The translations under genes and the position numbers were made by a program. 64,000 nucleotides of DNA from Ktedonobacter racemifer DSM 44963. GTDB taxonomy: Bacteria; Chloroflexota; Ktedonobacteria; Ktedonobacterales; Ktedonobacteraceae. Shown here in pieces: positions 19,164 to 26,155 of this stretch. Numbering within the stretch: the first letter of the stretch is position 1; every line of letters starts with the position of its first letter. The notes below the pieces were generated by a model that was given only the letters and a program-made list of their open reading frames with translations, ran no database searches and was not told where the DNA came from. The stretch lies in NCBI RefSeq assembly GCF_000178855.1, contig NZ_ADVG01000003.1, positions 1,674,001-1,738,000 on the forward strand, in the 5' to 3' direction.

Positions 19164-19845
19164 GTGTTGTCTCCTTAGAGGCCATAACGCCATGAAGCAC
19201 CAGCATGACAATCTGCTCGCGAGCTTGCGCGAGTGCTTCTGGCGAGGAAAAATCCCGCTCTGGAAAGTTTATCTGGTAGCGAGGGATAGAGAGCGCGTGA
19301 AAGACACACATATTCAGCACATGCGCGACCAGCAGTACAGGATCAATCTCTGGTCGAACGATTCCTTGCTCGCGCGCCTTTTCCAGGAAGCTACTGACAG
19401 CTTTGAACTTGCTGCGGAAGCAGTAAGGCCCTTCTGGCAGCGATATGGCCCTGTAGGCGTTCCAGCCTTCCGCCATCTCCCAGGCCAGAATGCGCATGCT
19501 TCGCGGATTGCTGATCTGATAATTGAAGTACTCACGGATGACCGTCGCCAGGAACTCACGAAACTGTTCGGTGTCGATAGTTTCACGGTCCTGCATATTG
19601 TTCAGCATAATCAGGATGAGATCATCTTCCATATGTTCTTTGCAGCTATGCACCACGGCCCGGTACAGCCCCAGTTTGTCCTCAAAGTATTGGAAGATGA
19701 GGCTCTTATTGTAACCTGCCGCCTCGGCTACCGCGTCTACGCGGGCCGCGCCAAATCCATTGTGCGCGAAGATCTCTTTCGCAGCTTCCAGGATGGCTGC
19801 CTTTGCCACCTGCGAATCCCGTTCACGCTTTGGTTTCTGTGCCAT
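19048..19845 (-). CDS. TetR-family regulator of the adjacent exporter
   Basis: 265 residues. An N-terminal TetR HTH (ILEAAKEIFAHNGFGAARVDAVAEAAGYNKSLIF region, residues 17-50) is followed by a helical ligand-binding domain. TetR proteins of this kind repress a pump operon and release DNA on binding the pump's substrate. The last 38 or so codons (NNRAGTGTLHGGPGQHDCER) overlap the start of the exporter gene in another frame and look unlike a TetR tail. The family's usual end would be near GVMASKE, so a lost stop codon or small shift is possible. Two operator-like repeats flank its promoter, which implies autoregulation. Confidence 0.9.
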   Translation of the reverse strand: MAQKPKRERDSQVAKAAILEAAKEIFAHNGFGAARVDAVAEAAGYNKSLIFQYFEDKLGLYRAVVHSCKEHMEDDLILIMLNNMQDRETIDTEQFREFLATVIREYFNYQISNPRSMRILAWEMAEGWNAYRAISLPEGPYCFRSKFKAVSSFLEKAREQGIVRPEIDPVLLVAHVLNMCVFHALSIPRYQINFPERDFSSPEALAQAREQIVMLVLHGVMASKETTHATELPLAGNNRAGTGTLHGGPGQHDCERGSAADPEGI

Positions 19846-19869
19846 GAAATGCGCTCTCCCTATTACTAA

Positions 19870-19933
19870 CTAACCAGATAGTTAGAATATACACGCGTTT
19901 CTATGCGTTGTCAACAGCTAACCAACTGGTTAG
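19870..19933 (-). promoter_or_regulatory. Promoter of the tetR-exporter unit with two flanking TetR operators
   Basis: On the minus strand TTGACA (19909-19914) and TATATT (19886-19891) are separated by exactly 17 bp, a near-ideal sigma-70-type promoter. CTAACCAACTGGTTAG (19918-19933) lies just upstream of the -35 and CTAACCAGATAGTTAG (19870-19885) just downstream of the -10. Both are dyads with CTAACCA half-sites, so TetR bound there would block the promoter. Confidence 0.8.
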
Positions 19934-20294
19934 TTGTGAATGTGATTTGGAGAAACGTTGGGGAGATGACAAGGTCAGAGGTCCCATGCATCTCATGCAG
20001 GGGCTTGCCCCTAAGTGCACTCAAGCAACTTTTTTGGCATTGAAGGCCTTTGATAAGCAGACTTCATTTCCCAAAACATTGCTTGACTGTACTTAGTGTA
20101 GGTTCAAGTAACCATCTGTGCAATGAAGAGAAGAGATGAGATGATATCAGGGAGTCACGGTATTGAAGATAATATGCCAAAAGAAGTCCGAATATCGTGA
20201 CTGCCTGACCGACCATTGCAACAAAGGCACGACCGAATACGTCTCCTAAGAGGAATATCTTCTTCACGTAATGACCATAATCAAGGGAGACATC
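19934..20294. other. Non-coding gap before the lipoprotein gene, with an insertion-sequence-end-like repeat
   Basis: No gene is seen. Bases 20092-20122 match 21941-21971 with about four mismatches over 31 bp in the same orientation (shared core AGGTTCAAGT). The second copy lies at the end of an IS630-type transposase fragment, so this is probably a scar of the same insertion sequence. Confidence 0.5.
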
Positions 20295-21413
20295 ATGATG
20301 AGGGTACCACTGCACCTTTTCCCGCTTGCTTTGATAGCGATACTCTGCGCCTTGCTCTTTACAGCCTGTGATCCAAAACCATTGGTGAACCTGCGTAGCA
20401 GCGCCGATTTGACCAAACTCCAGATCGAAATATTTGAAAATGGAAAGGCATCTCCAGAGACGCTGTATGTCATCAAACAGGAGACCGCACAACAACTCTA
20501 CAAGGCCGCGCTGGCCTCTCCACAACTGGCGCCAGGACGAGCCTGTCCAACCATAGGTGGCCCTGGATATCAACTGGTTTTCTGGGCAGGTGCGCAAAGG
20601 GCCGAGACCGTCATAGCTGACCGGAGTGGCTGCGAAGATCTCTTTTTGCGCGGCGGCGATTTGCGCCAGGCCAACCAGGATTTCTGGTCACTCCTCGATC
20701 AGGCCATCACCAGCGCTCCTCACGTCACACATCCTGATCACCTGGAGATTGTACGGTACCAGGGCAACGTCCAGGTGCCGCTCTACGGGAAGATCACATC
20801 AACCAGACAGGTACAAAGGCTCTTCACATATTTCTCTGCCTTCCTCTCTACTCCACCGTCCACAACCGGATTCTGCGGAGATCAGGCCCCCACCTACGAT
20901 GACCTCTTCTTCTACGAGGGTGAGGTCCTCCTGCGCGCCCAGGTTTTTCGCGGTGACTGCTCACAACTCAGAATGGCAGGAAAGACAACCTTTCCTGCCT
21001 TGCACCTGACCGAGCAATTCCAGCAGCAGTTGGACCAGGAGCTTTCCAGCATGACGTTCGCGCCGGTCAGGCCCGACAAATTGGAAATCAAGCACGCTCC
21101 TACTAGCATACAGCCAGGCTCTGGGCCGGATTTCCGCATCTCTATAGACCAGAGCACAATTCAGAAACTGTATCGCACTGCTTATAACTTGCTCCCCTGG
21201 CCCTCCAACAAGGATTCCAGCTGTAACTCGCAGGGAACGGCAGGCAGCTATGATATGTTGACCTTTTCCCAGGAGGATGCCTGGCTCGTATCTGCCACCG
21301 CTTTTTCAGGTTGCCCCACCGTGTCATTCAACAGAGCAGGCATCGAGGGAGGATACATGAGCCAAGCAACGCAGGAATTCTGGGATCTGGTTCACCAGGT
21401 TGAAAAAGGCTGA
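20295..21413 (+). CDS. Lipoprotein with three internal repeats, function unknown
   Basis: About 372 residues. A lipoprotein signal peptide (LALIAILCALLFTAC) gives a lipidated Cys near residue 28, so the protein should be anchored outside the cytoplasmic membrane. The mature part divides into three related units of about 110 residues, each starting near a D-KLEI/HLEI-type strand and ending in QDFWSLLDQ, FQQQLDQ or QEFWDLVHQ. Each unit carries a Cys pair that could form one disulfide (for example ACPTIGG and SGCED). No catalytic motif or named family is recognised. The ATG at 20295 or 20298 follows AAGGGAGA. Confidence 0.8.
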   Translation: MMRVPLHLFPLALIAILCALLFTACDPKPLVNLRSSADLTKLQIEIFENGKASPETLYVIKQETAQQLYKAALASPQLAPGRACPTIGGPGYQLVFWAGAQRAETVIADRSGCEDLFLRGGDLRQANQDFWSLLDQAITSAPHVTHPDHLEIVRYQGNVQVPLYGKITSTRQVQRLFTYFSAFLSTPPSTTGFCGDQAPTYDDLFFYEGEVLLRAQVFRGDCSQLRMAGKTTFPALHLTEQFQQQLDQELSSMTFAPVRPDKLEIKHAPTSIQPGSGPDFRISIDQSTIQKLYRTAYNLLPWPSNKDSSCNSQGTAGSYDMLTFSQEDAWLVSATAFSGCPTVSFNRAGIEGGYMSQATQEFWDLVHQVEKG

Positions 21414-21731
21414 ACCAGTCACATTGCTCATCTCTGCATAGATGGGAAAGTCGCCTCACTCTCTGAGAGGGCGGGATCTTGACGTGATGTGGAGTGATTG
21501 CCCTCGCTGAGAGCATGCATAGCGTCTTCCCTGCAGCGCGAGAGAAACAGAGGTCTATCAAGAAGCGAATAACGAGCAGACGTTCCATCGGCATGAAGAG
21601 CTGGCAGATGAGCGTGTGATACAGAGAAATCGACAGTGAGCAGGTGTTGTGCCCAACGATAGGCTGCGTTCTCCAGGTCCGCGGAGACGCTTTGGCCCAT
21701 AGTAAACAGATCGCCGAACCGAAATGAGGAC
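21414..21731. other. Gap after the lipoprotein gene
   Basis: Nothing is recognised. A 105-codon frame on the minus strand (21428-21745) has no family resemblance and overlaps the transposase start. Confidence 0.4.
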
Positions 21732-21977
21732 ATGAAAGTCCCCATCTATGTCAGAGCCTTGAGTCCGGCCGAACAAGCAGGGATCGAAGCTGGGCTGCGC
21801 TCCTCAGATGCCTTTACCCTGCGCCGAAGTCAGATTCTGCTCGCATCCAGTCGAAAGCAACGCCCATCGGAAATCGCCCGCAATCTGGGCTGTGCAACGC
21901 AGACCGTGCGCAATACGATCCACGCGTTTGAGCGGAAGGGCTTAGTGCAGGTTCAAGTGACCACCTGTGCGAGATAG
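21732..21977 (+). pseudogene. IS630-family transposase, N-terminal helix-turn-helix part only
   Basis: 81 codons: LSPAEQAGIEAGLRSSDAFT, LRRSQILLASS and PSEIARNLGCATQTVRNTIH, the HTH pattern of IS630-type transposases, then FERKGLVQVQ and a stop. A complete protein has 340-360 residues with a DDE domain, which is absent here. The stop lies inside the 31-bp repeat also found at 20092. Confidence 0.75.
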
Positions 21978-22032
21978 TCAATTAGGTAGGATTAATTTTC
22001 ATACTTTTTACCTACCTGGATGATGCGACAGT

Positions 22033-22112
22033 GGGGATTTTTACATAACCCCCCGAAACGGTGCACTCGGCTTTGACCAGGCACCGTTTCGGGGGGTTAT
22101 GTAAAAATCCCC
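22033..22112. repeat. Palindromic element P, copy 1 (80 bp, perfect 32-bp arms)
   Basis: Arms 22033-22064 and 22081-22112 are exact complements beginning GGGGATTTTTACATAACC, with a 16-base loop. The same 80 bp recurs at 33034-33113 with one arm mismatch, and its last 22 bp recur at 34554. It has no coding capacity and is best read as a small palindromic mobile element. Confidence 0.8.
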
Positions 22113-22162
22113 TTATTCTGAGAAGAGTTTCAATTGGCGTGTCATCGTCTTCTTGCGCTTCT

Positions 22163-22200
22163 TTAAGCGTATGTTTTACCCGCGGTAATCTAGTGACCCC
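22163..22200 (-). repeat. Tn3-family-type terminal repeat, truncating the MocR gene
   Basis: Read on the minus strand from 22200: GGGGTCACTAGATTACCGCG and onward. 35 bases are identical to 31665-31699, where the end is linked to a Tn3-type transposase remnant. The MocR-like coding sequence stops exactly at 22201. Confidence 0.7.
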
Positions 22201-23177
22201 ACATTGGTGTCGTATCCCACTTTGCTAAAGGTTCCAATATAGATCACGCGCCTGGCGTTATCCAGCCCTTGCAGCGCCTCCAGCGGTCGTCCACTAAAGC
22301 GATACTCACTATCATAATCATCCTCGATGATCCAGGCTTGGGTCTCTCTCGCCCATTCCAACAGCGCGAGCCGTCGGCTGAGACTCATGGTGACTCCTGT
22401 CGGGAACTGATGCGAAGGGGTAACGATGGCCAGCCGTGCCTTTGGGCAAAGCTGTCGTCCGCTTTCAACATCGATCCCCTCCCGATCCACTGGCACGGGG
22501 ACCAGTTTTGCCCCGGCGACCAGCAGTGCTCCACGTGCTCCTTCATACCCAGGATCTTCGACCCAGGCCAGATCACCAGGATCAAGCAAGACGCGCGCGA
22601 CCAGGTCGAGTGCTCCCTGTGCTCCAGCGGTGAGGATGATCTGTTCGGGCGAGCAGTGGACGCCGCGTGTAATACCGATGTGCGTGGCGCGCATGTTTTG
22701 CTACCAATCTGGCCCAGACCTCGTACGGAAAGGCTGCCACATCTGGCTGGCCGGAGCAGAACACGCTTGTGCTTCGGTTGGCCCGGTCGGTAAAGAATTC
22801 TTCTGAAGAAGACCCCTTGATGAGCAATTGGCCGCGCGGGCAAGCACTGCTTGAGGCGTTTCTGAGCTATCCGTTGTGTGCTGATCTCCTATAAACGACT
22901 GCTCTGATTGCAGATGGGCGACCCGCGTACCATCTCCCACCCTGCTCTCAATATATCCTTCCAGTAGCAACATCTCGTAGGCAAGAGCGGTGGTGTTGCG
23001 TGATACCCCCAGTTCACTCGAAAGCACGCGCGTCGAAGGCAGGCGCGTACCGGCCTCTAATTGTCCTGTGAGAATCTCCGAGCGCAATCGCTCGTAAAGC
23101 TGTTTGTACAACGAAATTGACGCGTTCTGGTCAAGAGCGATTTCTGGCCTTTTGCCAGGTATTGCTCTTTTAGACAT
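22201..23177 (-). pseudogene. MocR/PdxR-type regulator (GntR HTH plus aminotransferase domain), truncated and frameshifted
   Basis: The ATG at 23177 (MSKRAIPGKRPE) has an AAGGAGAG site. The first part is a GntR-type winged helix (LYKQLYERLRSEILTGQLEA, LSSELGVSRNTTALAYEMLL). After a frameshift near 22700 an aminotransferase-fold domain follows (GAQGALDLVARVLL, EDPGYEGAR, IIEDDYDSEYRFSGRPLEAL) ending at IGTFSK, where the PLP-lysine would be. The rest of the domain is cut off by the Tn3-type end. MocR proteins are PLP-binding regulators. It is divergent from the oxidoreductase at 23400, its likely former target. Confidence 0.85.
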
Positions 23178-23225
23178 ACTGTATCTGCTCTCCTTAAAGC
23201 CCCTGTATGAATCAAAATCTTTCTT

Positions 23226-23262
23226 AAATGGCCCCTTTCGTCTACCTGAAAATGGCCCTTTT
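23226..23262. promoter_or_regulatory. Direct repeats between the MocR-like gene and the oxidoreductase, candidate operator
   Basis: AAATGGCCCCTTT (23226-23238) and AAAATGGCCCTTTT (23249-23262) are near-identical direct repeats about 23 bp apart. MocR/PdxR regulators are known to bind direct repeats in such divergent intergenic regions. Assignment is by position and form only. Confidence 0.45.
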
Positions 23263-23399
23263 AACAGGTCCTTTATCAGAGTATACTTCTTGGTGTCAGT
23301 AAAAGACAAGAGCACGAACGCTGCATTGCAGAAAGGAGACCATCATGTCTGGGGACACCACCCAGCCCCAAAATGGTCATTTAGAGAGGAGAGAAAACC

Positions 23400-24359
23400 G
23401 TGATAGACAAAGGACAACGCATACAAGCGATCGCCATTACCGCCTTTGGCGGCCCTGATCAACTCAAGCTTGTGGATCTGCCTGTGCCACCCTGTGGTCC
23501 AGAGCAGGTCCTCATCAGCGTCCAGGCAGCCGGCGTCGGGATGTGGGATGTGAAAGTGCGGCAAGGAAGCGTCGTATTAGAAGGGCAACAGTTTCCGCTC
23601 GTGCTTGGTTGGGAATCAGCAGGGATCATTGCAAAGGTGGGAGAGGCAGTCACGGGATGGGATGTGGGAACCCACGTGATCTGCACGACATACCAGGTCG
23701 GCATTGGTCATTATGCTTCTGCCGTGGCTGTCCCTGCGAATCTTGTCGCTCCAATGCCCTCCTCGCTCGATGCCCTGCACGCAGCTGCCCTTCCCGTCAA
23801 CGGGCTGACCGCTTACCAGGCGATTTTCGAACTGCTGAAGATCCAACCGGGAGAAACGCTCTTGATTACCGGCGCGGCGGGAGGAACCGGCACGTTTGCT
23901 GTCCAACTGGCTGCGCGCGTCGGAGCACACGTCATGGTCACTGCAAGGAGCGAGCACCACCCGTACCTTCAGCAACTGGGAGCGAGCGAACTCATTGATT
24001 ATACGCAAACGGACTTCGCGGAGGCTGTCCACGCGGCTCATCCTGAGGGCATCGATGCGGTCCTGGACTGCGTTGGGGGAGAGACAGCGGCAAGAAGCAT
24101 GCAGGTGGTACGCGAGAGGGGGCGGCTCGTCACCATTGTCGACCTTGAGCAGGTGACACCCACCCGTCATATTGACACGCATGTACTCTACTTCCGCCCT
24201 GATGGGCGACAATTGGCCGAACTGACGAAGCTGGTGGACCATGGTCAGTTGACGGTTCACCTAGATCAGGTGTTTCCCCTCGTAATGGCCAAGCAAGCTC
24301 ATGAGCGACTGGAGACGCGGCACCATCAAGGAAAAATCGTGCTCAATGTACCAGGATGA
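23400..24359 (+). CDS. Quinone oxidoreductase-like NADP-dependent enzyme (MDR superfamily)
   Basis: 319 residues: an N-terminal GroES-like domain (PEQVLISVQAAGVGMWDVKVRQG) and a Rossmann domain with AAGGTGTFAVQLAARVGAHV. The structural zinc Cys cluster is missing, as in the QOR subgroup, which reduces quinones and related electrophiles with NADPH. The GTG start at 23400 follows a GAGAGGAGAG site. It is divergent from the truncated MocR regulator. A second related enzyme lies downstream at 24598 and a third at 30530. Confidence 0.88.
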   Translation: MIDKGQRIQAIAITAFGGPDQLKLVDLPVPPCGPEQVLISVQAAGVGMWDVKVRQGSVVLEGQQFPLVLGWESAGIIAKVGEAVTGWDVGTHVICTTYQVGIGHYASAVAVPANLVAPMPSSLDALHAAALPVNGLTAYQAIFELLKIQPGETLLITGAAGGTGTFAVQLAARVGAHVMVTARSEHHPYLQQLGASELIDYTQTDFAEAVHAAHPEGIDAVLDCVGGETAARSMQVVRERGRLVTIVDLEQVTPTRHIDTHVLYFRPDGRQLAELTKLVDHGQLTVHLDQVFPLVMAKQAHERLETRHHQGKIVLNVPG

Positions 24360-24597
24360 AGACTCTCTATGGTCAAGTCCTAAAAAACCATGAGGAGGTA
24401 TTGTCAGCTCAAGGACAATTGTTGAGTTTATTGCCAGAAATTCTGGAGAAAAGTGGGCGCCGGCTCAAAATCTTCTCGGAAGAAAGCCCTCTGAAAGACC
24501 TCAAATGAAGGTTCAGTGGTGAAAGCTCATCAAGAGAAAAATGTAAGTTGACAATACCCTCTAGAAGAATGAGGAAGAACAAGGAGACATGTAAGAG

Positions 24598-25545
24598 ATG
24601 AAAGCTATTCGCCTATATGGTCAGAGCGGACCCGATCAATTTGTGTTCGAAGATGCACCGCAACCTCAGCCAGGAGTGGGAGAAGTCCTGATTCGTGTCC
24701 ATGCGACAAGTGTGATGTGGCAGGAACCTACCTGGTCGGAAACCTGGAAAACACCGGCTGGTATCGAACGTCAGCATCCAATACCAGGTCATGATGTTTC
24801 TGGCGAGGTCGTTGAAGTGGGGTCCGGCGTCACTGGTATAGCCGTAGGAGAGGCTATCTATGCGCTCACCGAATTTTGGCTGGATGGCGCGGCTGCGGAG
24901 TACACTGTCGCACGCGCGACTGATGTGGCGCCCAAGCCACGAACCCTTGGGCACATACAGGCAGCCGGAGTTCCTCTGGTTGGACTGACAGCCTGGCAAG
25001 CGCTTTTTGAACACGCAGGGCTTACCAGTGGGCAATCTCTTCTCATTCATGGTGCCGCTGGTGGCGTGGGAAGCATGGCGGTTCAAATGGCAAAGTGGGC
25101 TGGTGCCACTGTGATCGCGACAGCCTCTGCACGCAATCATGAATTCCTACGCACGTTGGGAGCCGATGAGATCATTGATTATACCACCACGCGTTTCGAG
25201 GATGTGGTGCGTGATGTTGATATGGTGCTTGATACCATAGGCGGTGAGACAGTAGCTCGCTCCTGGTGCGTCGTAAAGAAGGGCGGACTGCTCCTGAGTG
25301 TGTTTAGCCCCCCATCCCAAGAGCAGGCTGCCGCCTTTGGTGTGCGTGCGTTCTTTTTTGTCGTCAAGCCCAATCGAGAACAGCTCATACACATCGGGAA
25401 CCTGATAGATACAGGCCAGCTCCGGCCAATCACCGAGCGGGTCTTCCCTCTCTCAGAGGCATCCCAGGCGTTTGAGCAGGCCCTACAAGGGCACACGCGC
25501 GGAAAAATCATTTTGCGCGTAGAGGACGAGGAAAGGAGGAGATGA
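24598..25545 (+). CDS. NADP-dependent oxidoreductase, quinone reductase-like (MDR superfamily)
   Basis: 315 residues. GroES-like domain (GVGEVLIRVHATSVMWQEPTW) and Rossmann domain with GAAGGVGSMAVQMAKWAGA; then DEIIDYTTTRFEDVVRDVD, which is almost the same text as in the paralogue at 30530. Typical of zinc-free quinone oxidoreductases. The stop overlaps the next gene by 4 bp (ATGA), so the two were one operon. The 238-bp gap before it holds a weak inverted repeat (GGTATTGTCA near 24395, TGACAATACC near 24549) and no gene. Confidence 0.88.
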   Translation: MKAIRLYGQSGPDQFVFEDAPQPQPGVGEVLIRVHATSVMWQEPTWSETWKTPAGIERQHPIPGHDVSGEVVEVGSGVTGIAVGEAIYALTEFWLDGAAAEYTVARATDVAPKPRTLGHIQAAGVPLVGLTAWQALFEHAGLTSGQSLLIHGAAGGVGSMAVQMAKWAGATVIATASARNHEFLRTLGADEIIDYTTTRFEDVVRDVDMVLDTIGGETVARSWCVVKKGGLLLSVFSPPSQEQAAAFGVRAFFFVVKPNREQLIHIGNLIDTGQLRPITERVFPLSEASQAFEQALQGHTRGKIILRVEDEERRR

Positions 25546-25850
25546 CCATGATTCTTGTGACAGGCACAACGAGTGCTGTGGGGAATGCCGTCCTGAAAGA
25601 ACTCTTGGCACGGAAGATCCCAGTGCGTGCCTTCGTGCGTAAACCATCTGTTGCTGTAAAGCTGGAGGCGCAGGGCGTAGAAACATTTTTAGGAGATATG
25701 ACAGAGCGAGAAAGCGTCCATAAAGCGCTTCAGGGAATCGAGCGCGTCTATCTTATTTCCCCCGTCACTGCGTATCTCTTGGCGACCGAGCAGCTATGGG
25801 CTGAGGAAGCCAGAAAAGCTGGTGTACACTACCTCGTCAAACAGGAATAA
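25542..25850 (+). pseudogene. NmrA-like NAD(P)-binding protein, truncated
   Basis: 102 codons: MILVTGTTSAVGNAVLKELL (Rossmann GxxGxxG variant), RAFVRKPS, GDMTERESVHKALQG and RVYLISPVT. This is the first third of an atypical SDR of the NmrA/NAD(P)H-binding type, normally about 280 residues. It ends at HYLVKQE just before an IS110-type fragment on the other strand. It overlaps the previous oxidoreductase by ATGA. Confidence 0.75.
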
Positions 25851-25852
25851 GT

Positions 25853-25930
25853 GCCACTCTGATGGCCGACATCATCGATAACCACGGTGTAGTGCTTTTC
25901 GTCAGCCCAGTCGATGCCTGCGTACCACAT
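25853..25930 (-). pseudogene. IS110-family transposase N-terminal fragment
   Basis: Minus-strand ATG at 25930 encodes MWYAGIDWADEKHYTVVIDD, the conserved DEDD-type N-terminus of IS110 transposases, for 26 codons. Then the truncated NmrA-like gene begins. Upstream of it (26002-26028) lies a 9-bp hairpin TCAAGCCCT/AGGGCTTGA; in IS110 elements that side carries the bridge RNA, but too little is left to claim one. Confidence 0.65.
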
Positions 25931-26155
25931 GGGCAGGTTCCTCCTCGAGCAACATGTCGCCTTTCGGACCCGACAGTTCCTATGAGCAAGCATACCCTTG
26001 CTCAAGCCCTCTCGACAGAAGGGCTTGAAAGTAGTTTAACGTAGAAGGGGGTTCCGCGTCTTCTCACATTTCTCAATGCTGTTTCGAGATATCAGAGCAG
26101 GTACGCATCTTCGCCACCAGGGATGGGGACACGTGAAAGGGAGATTGACCACACT

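Noticed and set aside
21428..21745. 105-codon minus-strand frame
   Set aside because: No recognisable domain, and it overlaps the start of the IS630-type fragment.
25931..26040. IS110 bridge RNA
   Set aside because: A hairpin is present, but only 26 codons of the transposase remain and no second element end is visible, so the RNA cannot be supported.
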